64,000 nt of DNA from positions 47,566,255-47,630,254 of the forward strand of contig NC_053048.1 in assembly GCF_003473485.1 (NCBI RefSeq), given 5' to 3'. Every line of letters starts with the position of its first letter. Within the stretch, counting starts at the first letter, position 1. Both the position numbers and the translations under genes were made by a program. The notes beneath the pieces are model-generated. The model was not told where the DNA came from, made no database searches, and worked only from the letters and a program-made list of their open reading frames with translations. Below are positions 34,362 through 45,689 of the stretch, in pieces. The DNA is from Medicago truncatula. Lineage: Eukaryota > Streptophyta > Magnoliopsida > Fabales > Fabaceae.

Positions 34362-35455
34362 CATACGGTATTTTTCACCCATCTCTACTTAATTGCAGTC
34401 TCTCGGATGATTGCAGAACATTCTACTCACAACCTATTTTTCAAAAATCCCTATTATTGTATCATTCTAACACAAACTTCCCAACCTAACACATCCAAGC
34501 AAGCAACCAAAATAAGCTTCTTATTCAAACAGAAGCATACTCCAATGAACAGATGCTTTTTTAGTTCACGGATCAGATTGAAATGATTAGGAAAATTGAT
34601 TTACTCTACTTCGAGGGTAGAGAAGCCTCCTAAGAAGAAGAAAAGACTAATTTCTCAGTTCATAATCATTTTCATTGTCAATACAAAATTATATAGCCTT
34701 ATGCAATAACTGAATTTAGTAACAAACTAGCAAGAGAATGTAAATAACACTAACAAACTTAATCTAGATTTTAGGTGAGTCACCGCATCAGTCCATCTTT
34801 GGCTTCGACATTGTATTTGGCTTACCGAATCATAACACAGATGTAAAATAAATAACATACAAGGAACTAAAACAACTACAAACCTGCTACATCTTTTTCG
34901 TCAATCAGCTGTTGAACTTCATTTGTATGTGAACAATACTGGTAATAGTGGAGAATCTGAAACTGAAAAAGCAAAAAAATATAGACATAATGATGACTTT
35001 ATATTTTTTTTAACGTGCCAACTATACCAGCAACAAATTGACACACACACCAGATCCTCTATACTCAAATGCACTTCAAGTTCAAAGCTAGAATATCCAC
35101 ACTTCCATCTTCATAACCAATTTCAAACTGGTAACAGAACAAGAACCAAACTTTAGAGAGTAAAAAAAAGAGAGGTATTTTGAAATACCTCATATGTTTG
35201 AAGTTGGTGCCTAAAGAGCAATTTCCTTCATGTTTCTTTTCTTTCACTTTCTTCTCTTCACCCAGTGCCCAAGTCTCGAACCGAGTTCCTCAAGGCTGAA
35301 AAGTTAGACTACAACCAAGTGACCTCTCGGGAGACAGGCATTTTGAAGTGTAACACAATTGTATTTAACCAGTATTACAGCCTTGTTGTCTTTGGTGTGT
35401 TGGATTTTTATGTTATGTGCTAGTATTAAAAAGTCCATACTGCTTTTTCTCTCTA
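34362..35455 (-). repeat. Repeat copy A with tRNA-like head and palindrome
   Basis: It shares several blocks with 41505-43345 (copy B) and its right part with 48185-48447 (copy C). On the minus strand it contains a B-box-like GGTTCGAGAC (35273-35282), an A-box-like CACTTGGTTGTAG about 35-40 nt before it, and the near-palindrome GAGGTATTT/TG/AAATACCTC (35172-35191). A block resembling an exon (EVQQLIDEKDVAG) also recurs in copy B. Nature uncertain: a tRNA-headed retroposon or a chimeric element carrying host exons. Confidence 0.5.
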
Positions 35456-36337
35456 GTTCTAGATGGAAACTAATCTCAACTCCTATGTAAGTTTTTTCCT
35501 ACGTGTCAAGGACAACCTATTTGCATTGATGATATTTTGTAAAACTATTTTGAGACAACTTTCTTTTTCTCTTCTTTTATTGATTAAAAACAGTAGAGAA
35601 AGTAAAAATACAATGTAAATATGAAAGAAAGTTGTTCAAAAGTTATCACAAAATAGTTGTATAAATATCATTTTTCAAATACAATGAGAGTATGAAAAAA
35701 GTTGTTTAAAAATTATCTCAAAATGGTTATACGAATATAATTTTTCTTCTAAAAACCATTTAAACTTCTCAACTCAACTATACGTCATTTATAAAATATT
35801 AAATCGTGAAAAACTTATACTCAACTAATTCTACCTCAACTAATTTTTTTTTTTTGAACAATACCTCAACTAATTATTAAAAGATGGTTGACGAACTTGA
35901 GGTCAGAATAGTATCTATCAAAGAAATAATGTTAAACGTAAAAATATTCTAGGATTGAAAAAAATGCATTTCATCAAATAGTTTATTACATAAAAGTAAT
36001 ACGGGTTTGATTTCATCTTATTTGACTTAAGATAAAAATTATATACATGTCTTGTAAATTGTAATATGAAAAAGAATTTCTATATCACCAATTGGTCATT
36101 TTTTTTCATATTTATTTTCCTCTAAAACCAAATAATTAGTGATATAAAAACCAAGGATAAACATGTTTTGAGTTGTTACATATTCTTATTCTTATTATAA
36201 GTTTCTTTTTTTACCGAAAAAAATAATCTTACGAATTACGAAATTTTGTAGTTAATTTTCTATAAAAAAAAATTTATTTTCGGTCCATATCTTTTTAACC
36301 AAGGTAATCAAAATCGGACCGGTTTAACAAGACCAAA
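35456..36337. other. Intergenic, no gene seen
   Basis: AT-rich. Contains one micro-insertion (35832-35875). Otherwise no coding similarity. Confidence 0.4.
35832..35875 (-). mobile_element. Micro-insertion, 16 nt, with 14-bp TSD (inverted)
   Basis: T-run plus GAACAA (35846-35861) lies between exact copies of TACCTCAACTAATT. On the minus strand it reads TTGTTC plus ten A, identical to the 3' tail of the LINE at 26704-27391. Confidence 0.88.
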
Positions 36338-36903
36338 TCATTCCCTTTCTTCCTCTCTCTTCTCTCCTTCCCAAACCCTAGCCGTCGCCCCTTTCTTCTT
36401 TTCAGAGGGATGATTTAGGGTCAATTTTGACCCAAAAATCACCCCTCCGAACTGTTTTTCCTTTTAGGCCCCCTGTTCTTCTTTTTCCTTTTATGTGAAT
36501 AAGTGATTTCACATATTTTATGTTTTCTTTCGTTTGAACGACTCTGTTTGTTTTGATTTACCTACATTATGCGGTGTGTTTTTTATTTCTCGTATTAGTG
36601 CGGTGTTTATTTGATTAAGGTTGAAATATTAGCTTTGAACAAGTGCAGATCCGATCAATGACAATGACTTTGGCATCGTCAACGTTACAGATCCGGAGAC
36701 ATGAGTATTCCGGAGACATAAATATAGTCATATTAGTCATATTTGTAAGCATAGGTACTTTGCCGTTTTATGCTATTAACATGGATGATATGAGTTTGTT
36801 CACAGATTCATCCTTTTCTTTTTTAGCGAATTTGGATTTGTACTGTATCGATATACTCTATCAATTTGAATAAATGAATATCGTTTTTTTTTGTCAAAAA
36901 AAA
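36338..36903 (+). mobile_element. Non-coding retroposon copy 1 (about 565 bp)
   Basis: It aligns over nearly its full length with 50003-50573. Shared landmarks are a CT-rich start with AAACCCTA, GGGTGATTTAGGGTCAATTT-like text, GTGCAGATCC, TATTCCGGAGA, CTATTAACATGGATG, CTCTATCAATTTG and a TTTTTGTCAAAAAAAA tail. No conserved open frame is shared, so it is a non-coding or decayed retroposon. No A/B box was identified. Confidence 0.7.
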
Positions 36904-37027
36904 ACCTCCCCGATTTAGCCAGAAACCGAACACCAATCCGGTCCAGATGCACGTAAAAATCGGACTATCTAGTAACCGGTAGAAAAACTGTTAAAATAAG
37001 TTGTCCGAATTTTCTTCTAGTAAATTT

Positions 37028-37108
37028 TTTTTTTTTATGGCCGGAGTTCGAACCCTATACCTTGCATATATTATGCATTGTCCTTACCATCTGAGCTAAG
37101 CTCACGAG
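37028..37108 (-). mobile_element. tRNA-derived SINE, second copy
   Basis: Minus strand reads GTGAGCTTAGCTCAGATGG, a TGCATAATATATGCA palindrome and GGGTTCGAACTCC. This is the same family as 27656-27746. A T-run on its left is the tail. No clean TSD was found. Confidence 0.75.
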
Positions 37109-37211
37109 AGTACAAACTTATTGTTACCCGCGTATCTCAAGCCCAAGTCAATAGTAGAGAAGGGTAACTTGGGTTTCAAGTTACCCGAGTATATATTCTT
37201 CACTCACTAAC

Positions 37212-37261
37212 AGAAGAGAAGGGTTTCTCTACCAAAAAAAAAAAAAGAAGAGAAGGGTTTC
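37212..37261 (+). mobile_element. Micro-insertion, 18 nt, with 16-bp TSD, in AsnRS leader
   Basis: TCTACC plus twelve A (37228-37245) lies between exact copies of AGAAGAGAAGGGTTTC at 37212-37227 and 37246-37261. It is 74-123 bp upstream of the AsnRS start codon, so it probably altered the promoter or 5' UTR. Confidence 0.85.
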
Positions 37262-37334
37262 AAAACACAATTTCGTATTGGGGTTTCGCTTTCTCTTAAA
37301 AACTCTGAGTATCCATCGCCACCTCATAACAACA

Positions 37335-40300
37335 ATGTCAGACCTCTCATCACCACCGTCCGATCAATTATCCACCGTAACCCTCTCCCTTGACGAGGTT
37401 CCCAAAGCCGAATTCTCAGACCGCGTCCCTATCCAATCCATCATCCGCCGTGAAGACGGTGGATCAGGTTTAGCAGGCAAGAAAGCAAGAATCGGAGGAT
37501 GGGTGAAAACCGGAAGAAAAGCTGATAAAGACGCTTTTGCTTTTTTGCAGCTGAACGACGGAACCTGCGCCGGTAACCTTCAAGTTATCGTGGAAGCTTC
37601 GCTTGCTGATCTTGGACAACTTGTTCTTACTGGAACTTGTGTTGTTGTTGATGGATATCTCAAACTTCCTCCTTCTGGTGAGAAACAGAATAAGAAGATC
37701 GAGCTTCGCGCTGATAAGGTTCTTCATGTTGGTCCTGTTGATCCTGCTAAATATCCTTTGCCTAAATTAAGACTCACTCCTGATAAGAATCTTGAGTTCT
37801 TGCGTAACTTCGTTCACCTTCGTTCCAGAACCAACACGGTACGCTTCTTTTTATTTATATGCAGGAGTATTTAAATTACTATAGTCCTAGCTCCTAAGTG
37901 TATTGAAATTACAAAATAGTATATGAGTATGTTTTTTTTGGTACCAAACTAATAAACGGAAAACATATTTGACTTTGAGTGTGTCAAAACCGAATGTCAC
38001 TTTTATCCGCCTATTTTAATCAATATACTGATAGAACAACAGAATTAAGATACATCTTTATTGGAAATTACCAAATAAAAAGTAGCATATTTGCATTGGT
38101 TTCAACAACATTTTAACTTTTAAAAAGTTAAATTTATCACTTTTCACCATTTTTCAATGTTATATTTCTATTTTTATCCCCTTATCCAATGCCCCAAGGG
38201 CAATGGTTAGCATTCTCGATACTTTATAAACCATCCATCAACATTTTTATTCTTAACATTTTTGATGTTTTCAGGGACAATTGAAACATCAATTTCGTTT
38301 TTGAAAATGTAGAGTCAAACAATTACATCCTTAAAATTAACAAAATTTAGAAATGATCTCTAAAGTTCATACTTCCCTGTCTCACGTGTCCCTTAGAGAC
38401 AAATTCAAAAACTAAATTGATCAATCCAAATAGACTAATTGATTTATGCTTCTGAAGCTAGTACATTTTATGCATGTTATTATTGGGTGGTGTGAATGCA
38501 GATATCTGCTGTTGCTCGGATTGGGAATGCTCTTGCTTATGCTACACATACATTTTTCAACAAGCATGGGTTTCTTTATGTGCGCACGCCAATTGTCACG
38601 ACAAGTGATTGTGAGGGTGCTGGTGAAATGTTTCAAGTGACAACTCTGTTCAGTGAAGCAGAGAGGTTGGAGAAGGAACTGATACAGAATCCTCCTCCTA
38701 CTGAATCTGATGTTGAAGCTGCTAAGCTTGTTGTTCAGGAGAAGGGGGAGGTTGTTTCACAATTAAAAACTGCAGAAGCAGAAAGGTTGGAGAAGGAACA
38801 GATACAGAATCCTCCTCCTACTGAATCTGATGTTGAAGCTGCTAAGCTTGTTGCTCAGGAGAAGGAGAAGGAGATTACTGCTGCTGTGGATGAACTTAAA
38901 AAAGCTAAACGGAATGTATCCAAGCTGGAAGAAAGATCTAAACTTCAGCCCAGTATTCCTCGAAAGGATGGAAAGATAGATTATGCTAAAGATTTCTTTG
39001 CCCGTCAAGCATTTTTGACTGTTTCTGGTCAGCTTCAAGTTGAGTCTTATGCGTGTGCTCTTAGTAGTGTGTATACATTTGGCCCAACATTTCGTGCAGA
39101 GAATTCTCACACTTCCAGGCATTTGGCTGAATTTTGGATGGTAGAACCTGAAATTGCGTTTGCAGACTTGGAGGTATATAAAAAGGAACACACTATCTGG
39201 TTATGATTATTCTCATCGATAGCTGTTTGAAGTTTTTTGAAATACAATGTTTTCTCACACCTTTCTCCCTATCAAATTAGTCACTATTAACCACATTATC
39301 AGCTGAATGCCAATTCAAATACTTTGTTTTTTAGGGTAATAAACTTATTTTTCTAGTGCGTGCAATCTTGAACTGCCAACTTCACTCCTACTCCTATGGT
39401 TGGTGCTTTTGCTTTTGTTGTGGCAGAAAGAATAACTTATTATCTGCATTATTGTGTAGGATGATATGAAGTGCGCCGAGGCATATGTGAAATTTTTGTG
39501 TCAGTGGTTACTCGACAACTGCCTTGAGGATATGGAATTTATGGCTGACAAAGGTTGCATTGATCGTTTGAAAATGGTTGCCTCCACCCCCTTCATTCGA
39601 CTTACATATACAGAAGCTGTGGAAATACTGGAAGAAGCTGTGAAGAATGGTACGGAATTTGAGAATGAAGTAAAATGGGGAATTGATTTAGCTTCTGAGC
39701 ATGAAAGGTACTTCTACAGTTGTTTTTTCAAGTTCTTGTTCTTATCGTATCGTGTTTTTTCTCTATTGATAAATGTTGGTTGTTACTTTTGTGTGTTGTA
39801 TTGTGTTTTTTCTTCAATGATAAATGTTGGTTGTTACTTTAGTGAATGTGTGGAGTTGAACCATGGTCCTTGCTGCTCTGCCCTATGTAACCACCAAGCC
39901 AGCTTATCACTCCTCTTATTAAGTTGTGTTGTTTCATCTCATGCCTTTGGGTTATGATATGCAGATACCTAACAGAGGTGAAGTATCAGAAGAAGCCTGT
40001 CATAGTCTATAATTATCCAAAAGGTGAAGATATCAAAGGCAAAGCATTCTACATGCGCCTCAATGATGACTTAAAGACAGTGGCTGCTATGGATGTTCTT
40101 GTCCCAAATGTATGTATTCTGTTTGTTTTATTTTAACATGTCTATGGTGCTTGGGAAAAGAACTATAGAAGTCCTATCATCATAGTAAGCAGTGTAGACG
40201 AGAATTAGAAATAAAGAGAGATCGAGAAATGTGATTTACTCATTATGATACTGAGCGGGGGTACAGATGAGTTGTATATGTTATACCTAGTTGCTTTTGT

Positions 40301-40679
40301 GGTTGGCGTAATTGGAATTTGTAACTGTAATTTCAGGTGGGAGAGTTAATTGGTGGAGGCCAAAGGGAGGAGCGTTATGATGTCATTCAACAAAGGTAAA
40401 TTATAATTTCCGCTTATCCTGATTCATAAATAAATGTGCTCTTGTTAAGGATTCTTTGCTTTATTTTCCTTGTTTCTATTGTTATAATGTTACAGACTAA
40501 AGGAGATGGATTTGCCTGTTGAGCCATATGAATGGTACATTGACCTTAGGCGGTATGGAACGGTGAAACATGCTGGATTCGGTCTTGGCTTTGAAAGGAT
40601 GATTCTTTTTGCCACTGGCCTGAAAAATATTAGAGATGTGATTCCCTTCCCACGATATCCTGGCAGAGCAGATTTATGA
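37335..40679 (+). CDS. Asparaginyl-tRNA synthetase, cytosolic type (class IIb)
   Basis: Six exons: 37335-37838, 38502-39173, 39460-39707, 39965-40109, 40337-40395 and 40496-40679 (603 aa), all GT-AG. The enzyme charges tRNA-Asn with asparagine in the cytosol. The N-terminal part holds the OB-fold anticodon-binding domain ([20 protein letters not shown], then [13 protein letters not shown]). The class II core follows: motif 1 around [13 protein letters not shown], motif 2 [16 protein letters not shown], and motif 3 [12 protein letters not shown], ending [11 protein letters not shown]. Between motifs 1 and 2 is a charged, coiled-coil-like insertion typical of plant SYNC1-type enzymes, but here it contains a 40-residue tandem duplication. 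That makes the protein about 30 residues longer than the Arabidopsis enzyme as I recall it. The ATG at 37335 begins [10 protein letters not shown]; no upstream in-frame ATG or transit peptide is visible. Confidence 0.96.
38655..38864 (+). repeat. In-frame tandem duplication inside AsnRS exon 2
   Basis: A 90-bp block at 38655-38744 recurs at 38775-38864, 120 bp later, with three mismatches by eye. Each copy encodes EAERLEKE(L/Q)IQNPPPTES and DVEAAKLV(V/A)QEK. The 40-codon period keeps the frame. High identity suggests a recent event. Confidence 0.92.
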
Positions 40680-41099
40680 TAACTATAACTGATTACTAAA
40701 ATAGCTACTATAATTCCCTTGCTGAAGTAGAGTTGAAAACAGAGAAATTGTTTCCATGTAGAGCATAAATTTCAGTCTTATCTCCTGGGTTACACTCTTC
40801 TACCAACTAATTTACTTTTGAGAGAATCTGGGTTTTGGGTGGTAAATCCTATTTTATTTATTTCCGCATTTGTTTTATTTCATTATATAGGATTGAAACA
40901 ACTTATTATAGGCACATGATTCTACCAACTATTTATAGGCACACGATTGATTCAATGAGTTGTAGTTGGTTTTATGGTTGATAATTATATACAAGTCTCC
41001 TTAGAAGCTCCTCGAATTGCAATATAAACATGCAATAGCTTAATTCCTTTCGGCAAGCAACGAAATTTCAAAAACTATGTAAATCCTTAGTCTAGTGGG
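40680..41099. other. 3' flank of AsnRS
   Basis: Probably the 3' UTR, then AT-rich spacer with a short repeat of TTATAGGCAC around 40909 and 40935. No gene is seen. Confidence 0.4.
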
Positions 41100-41560
41100 A
41101 GAAAATAAATTGCAGCAATCATCAATTCACAAAGCTGTCTGGGTGAAGTTTGACGGCAATGATTTTTTGAGTTGAAAAAGGCACATCCACACAAGCATAG
41201 TAAAGTTTTCTCAATGTTTTCCCAAATCTTCTTGTTCCGTCTCTTCCATATCATCCACACAAGCATAGCATAGTACTAACACTTTTGTTCACTCAGAAAT
41301 CAACAGCTTACAAAAGATAGATCTGAACAAGGCACCAGGCCGCGGCATTCTTGTTATTGCATTTCACAAACCAACTTCACGCCAAACCTTCACCGCGTGT
41401 GTGCACTCCAAAAACCAAGTGTCTTTCATCCTCATTTCCTTCACAATATGGGGTGTACACGCGCAATCCACGTTCTTTTTTAGAAGATATATTCGCGTAG
41501 AAAGATTTGCCTTTTTCACCCATCTACTTAATCGTCGTCTCTCGGATGAATGCACAACAT
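41100..41560 (-). pseudogene. LINE ORF2 relic (zf-RVT and following motif)
   Basis: Minus-strand frames show SERRRLSRWVKK, a Cys-rich segment with KDTWFLECTHAVKVW (zf-RVT style), and further on WMIWKRRNKKIWEN, the motif that follows in plant LINEs. It is interrupted by stops and shifts. Confidence 0.65.
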
Positions 41561-43345
41561 TCTTCTCATAATCTTTTCAAAAAGCCTTATTATTGTTCCA
41601 TTCTAACATAATCTTCCCAACCTTGCACATCAAAGCAAGCAACACAAATAAACTCCTTATCAAAACAGAAGCATACTCCAATGAGCAGATGTTTTATTTC
41701 AGTTCTCAGGTGTAAAGTAAATAACATATAGGGACTTAAACCAACAACAGACCTCTGAACAAGAAATCTCATCAAGGGATGCTACATCTTTTTCTTCAAC
41801 CAGCTGCTGGACTTTGTCTATAAGTGAAGAATACTGGTATTAATGGTGAAACTGAAAATGAAAAAGCAAAAAAATATCGATAAATGGTGTACCAAGAAAA
41901 GTTCACTTAACTATATATTTTTTAAGACATTAAGCTAACTTGTGTAATTATAATTCTCAACCTATATAGTCTTCGGGGAATAATTATAATACTGCTCCTT
42001 TCCAAAGACGGGAAAAAGCTTCTTCTAGTTCTTTCTAAGCATCATAACCTTGTCTTTAACTACATCTTTAAAATTACTATAAGTTCTCATCTTTATCTTT
42101 GGTTAGACATTCTCAGAAGTTATCAATTCATCTTTATCTTCAACTTTCCAACGCAAGATGTCAGACGGAGCAGTTTTAGTCTTAACCTCGTTTTTATCTT
42201 TAATATTCTCATAAGTTCTCATCTTTATATATCTTTAAGATGCAAATTACTACCGCTGCCGGTCTTTTTATCCCCCTTCATATTAGAGAACCGATCCACT
42301 GCTGAACACCAACACACTGAATTGGGAATGCAAATATATGGTAACAACAGACTGCCGTAATTAAAAAAACCAAGCAAGTGGTACCATATGAACAGGTAAA
42401 ATAGTTACTGTATGTGGTGTGTCCAAATTAATCATGAAAATAGCAGACAAAGAAATACAAGCATGAATAACTGACCTTCAACTCCATCAATCTTATCCGG
42501 AAATTTATCATCGACTACAAGCGTATCAACATCGAAAGTACGTTTGAAAAAGAAATCTGCTCTCTTTAACTCTATTTCAGATGGTTTGGGATACTACATT
42601 TTCCAATAATTGATTCCTGAAAACAAAATTTGAATGAATGAAATAGTACTTTCAAACTAACTTTGTGCGCAATGACAAATTTACTTTTCAACTACATCAA
42701 ATTTACACACAACGAAACTACCATTCAGAAGAAGCAGCATTAGATATTCTGTAGATGAAATTAGAAATTATTCGTTAATTCAAAAGTTTCATAAGCTTGT
42801 TAACTTACTTTATTTCTCTGGTTGCGTAAGTAATTCAAATGAAATTTCAATCAAATAAATGACACATTTCCATGAGGTTATCATAAAGTAAGTCAAAATC
42901 AATACACTGCATAAATATATAGCTAACAATAGTTTTAGACTACGCTATCAAGCTAAAACAGGAGGTTATCAATATTAAAATATAGTTCCATCATCCCCCA
43001 CAGTGCTTTAGCGTTCATAATTCTGACACACCGATCCTCTAAACAGAGGAGAACTAGTTTGTTCAAATTCAGTTACACTACAATGCATTTATTTCATTGA
43101 TTCAAATTATTACCAACATTCAAAGCAAATAAAAATAAATCTGAATTTTGGTAACAGAACAAGAAACCCAACCTAATGAAGAAGAGAATAAAAGAGTGGT
43201 AGGAAACAAAAAGGGAAGGGAGGTATTTTGAAATACCTCATATTTTATCTTCTTTCTCTCTCGCCCAAGTCTCGAACCAAGTGACTTCACGGGAGAGACA
43301 GACAACAATAATGACTACGCAATTGTATTTAACTACTCGTGATGG
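41505..43345 (-). repeat. Repeat copy B, chimeric, with exon-like blocks
   Basis: It shares its outer parts with copy A (34362-35455) but has about 1.2 kb of extra DNA between them. On the minus strand two blocks look like exons with splice sites. One is 41808-41884 (DKVQQLVEEKDVASLDEIS), preceded by TTATAG and followed by GTCTGT; the other is 42476-42616. The right part holds the palindrome (43220-43239) and a B-box-like GGTTCGAGAC (43269-43278). The A-to-B box interval is deleted here. The parent gene was not recognised. Confidence 0.5.
42476..42616 (-). pseudogene. Unrecognised exon fragment with in-frame stop
   Basis: On the minus strand, TTTCAG precedes and GTCAG follows a 141-bp block. 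One frame encodes PKPSEIELKRADFFFKR and then VDDKFPDKIDGVE, with one TAG near its start. The compositional quality and splice-like edges suggest a real exon of a host gene that was captured or left behind. I cannot name the protein. Confidence 0.45.
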
Positions 43346-43361
43346 GCTGCTCTGGCATTTA

Positions 43362-43593
43362 CTCCCTCCGTCCCAAATTGTATGGGAAAGAGATATTATG
43401 AGTTGTTTTACAAAATTGTCTTCAATAAATGATATGGGAAAGATAAATGAAGGAATTGAAATAAGAGAGAGTAATAAATAGTTAAGGATATAATAGGAAA
43501 AGTAACATTAATTTTTCATTGGTATTGTAAAGCGACATACAATTTGGGACAAATATTTTTTCTAAAGTGACATACAATTTGGGACGGAGGAAG
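43362..43593. mobile_element. Stowaway-type MITE, 232 bp
   Basis: Ends CTCCCTCCGTCCCAAATTG and CAATTTGGGACGGAGGAAG are flanked by TA (43360-43361 and 43594-43595). It truncates or interrupts the right side of repeat copy B. Confidence 0.85.
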
Positions 43594-43799
43594 TATTTAT
43601 TTAGAGAATAAATTGACTTGAATCATGTTTAATTGTTAGCTTTATATTTATACTACTACTAATTAGAGGATATTTTGGCCATATTTTTGTCGAGAAAAAA
43701 GTTTTCATTTTTTTATAAATTTTTTGACAGAGAATATTTTTTAACAAAACTTTAAATAAAAGATTGATTCAAACAACTTCTCATAAAAAGTTATTTTTA

Positions 43800-43843
43800 A
43801 GTATATCATCATTTTCTCCTAAAAAAAAGTATTTCATCATTTT
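43800..43843 (+). mobile_element. Micro-insertion, 12 nt, near-perfect 16-bp TSD
   Basis: CTCCT plus seven A (43816-43827) lies between AGTATATCATCATTTT and AGTATTTCATCATTTT (15 of 16). Confidence 0.75.
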
Positions 43844-43932
43844 AATATGATTATTTTGGATAAATTTTTTAAAAAAAAAAGCTTAAAATGATAAGCTATA
43901 TTGAATAGTATGTCATAAAAACCATTTTTAAG

Positions 43933-43977
43933 AAATATCTTTTGATTTTGTCAAAAAAATAAATAAATATCTTTTGA
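43933..43977 (+). mobile_element. Micro-insertion, 19 nt, with 13-bp TSD
   Basis: TTTTGTC plus A-rich tail (43946-43964) lies between exact copies of AAATATCTTTTGA. The TTTTGTCAAAA end equals the retroposon tail at 36338-36903. Confidence 0.82.
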
Positions 43978-44671
43978 AAAAATATGTGTTTTTTATCATG
44001 TTAAATCTCTAACAATGAATATCAAAATTACTCTTTTGATTTATAAAAATTCAGTTCGAAATAGTTATCATAAAAATCATTTCTAAAAATAAAAGGAAAA
44101 CTTTTTTTTTTTAATTTGTAGCTAACGAACTCTTTATTGATCTCACATTTCATCCACTGCATTTTGTTTTCCATCAAATAGAAATTTAGACAACGTTAGG
44201 AGTTTAATCTATCTATAAAAAGATGGATCGTGTATCCAAAGATTTAAAGTTCAAGCTCTAGTATTATTGAAGGGATTTGAATATAAATTTTATAAGTGTT
44301 ATCAGAGATCCAAAATCTTTATATTTTAGATTGAGATACTATCAAATCACCCTAAGATTTTTCCCAGAAAAAGAAATAGAAGCTAGGACAAAAGGAAATA
44401 TAACAGAGGCACAATTTAATGCCGTGGTTGCTGGAGATGAAATTAATACAAATTATTTATATTCAAAAGTTCGTAAGCTTGTGAAATATAGTACCTTCTC
44501 TAAGTAATTCAAAGGAAATACTGGGAAATAGATAAGAAATTCAATTCATATATTAAATTTTCTTTCTCATTATTTATTTTATTTTTAAAATTAATTGATT
44601 TAAATAAAATATAAATAATGTCGATAAATGTTACACTGCTCAACCTTAAAAATGGTCATACAAAATATAAA

Positions 44672-45052
44672 CTATATATATAAATCCATGAAGTGAAATA
44701 ATACTCGTGATATAAAAGACTCAAGAAAATCTTTCTTCTCACTCAATGCAAGAGCTTTATCAATATCAATAGTCATCTTCATTTCATTAAACACTTCTTG
44801 CACCACTACTTGGGCATTTTCTTCCATTATTTGTTTAGTAACATGTACAAAGTCTTTCAATCACTTGGTCTCTTCTCTCATAGAGTTGATTATCCATTCT
44901 TTGTCTCTACTCTCTACCCATGATAGCAGGAGTAATTGTACTTTTTTCTTTGTTGCAAAACTTGGTTCCCCTAAATCAATATGCACATTGAAACCTTCTT
45001 CCTCTACATTTACCTCTTTGCTCGAGACATCATCAGAACTCATTGCATGTTC
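44672..45052 (-). pseudogene. Unrecognised coding relic with one in-frame stop
   Basis: A minus-strand frame encodes MSSDDVSSKEVNVEEEGF, then SWVESRDKEWIINSMREETK, a TGA (44861-44863), and continues in the same frame with KDFVHVTKQIMEENAQVVV and IDIDKALALSEKKDF to a stop at 44672. The continuity across a single stop indicates a once-longer protein, charged and helical in character. I do not recognise the family. Confidence 0.5.
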
Positions 45053-45216
45053 TGGTCCAATTTCATTGACTTCAAAACAAAATAAAACAGCAATAATGAA
45101 CAGAATCTCATCAGAATCAAGAAAATTAGAAGACTTGAAGCTAGTACAAAAGACAACACAGTGCCTAAAAAGTAAACAAGCAGCGAGGACACATGAGCAA
45201 AACCAGCATTTCTAAC

Positions 45217-45420
45217 TTAATGGTACTTGGCACCCTTGCTCTGCAAATACTTGGACAAAGCATAAATAACAGACCCAAAATCAGGCTTGACCTGCAGTAG
45301 AGGATAGGCAAATTGGGCAAGTCAAGTACTTGATAACCTTTGAATGGTGGTAATTCATTTTGGACAGAGTAAACTTCAAGCCATGAGCAGTGCTCACCAT
45401 CACTGTCCTATCAGTAGAAT
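45217..45420 (-). pseudogene. Threonine synthase C-terminal fragment
   Basis: On the minus strand one frame gives DRTVMVSTAHGLKFTLSKM, matching the conserved 'VSTAHGLKFT' end of plant threonine synthase. After a frameshift near 45310 a second frame gives QVKPDFGSVIYALSKYLQSK and ends in TAA at 45217-45219, matching the enzyme's C-terminus. Only the last ~65 codons are present and the frame is broken. This is a gene fragment carried in the chimeric region, not a working gene. Confidence 0.75.
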
Positions 45421-45689
45421 TTAAGTTAATAACCCTAGTTTTTCTCAGCAAGTTAGCACACGCTACTTTAAGTCCAACTCAACAAGATAGCATACATCAT
45501 TCTAAAACCATTGACCCTTTTTAGAAACATCACCAGTAGTTGTGGCTGCCAGAACAAGGCATCGATAAAAATAGTTAAGAGCCTAATTGTATTGGTTAAT
45601 CCTAAGAGAGCCTATCCATATTTCTATTCCAATCTAACTATCCACGAGAAAATAAATTACGTAACATAAAAATTAAATCAGTCAAATTG
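45421..45689. other. Spacer between gene fragments
   Basis: No recognisable coding sequence. Confidence 0.35.

Larger units (their letters stand above)
43594..44671. other. AT-rich spacer with two micro-insertions
   Basis: No gene recognised. A 76-codon plus-strand frame at 44277-44507 has a plausible amino-acid composition (KEIEARTKGNITEAQFNAVV) but no recognised family and no flanking support. Confidence 0.35.

Noticed and set aside
35065-35247. Conserved 'MRYFKIPL' small protein in repeat copies A, B and C
   Set aside because: The shared residues are just the translated near-palindrome; the frames diverge immediately after it.
38763-39191. 142-codon minus-strand ORF over AsnRS exon 2
   Set aside because: Antisense shadow of a conserved exon with no family features.
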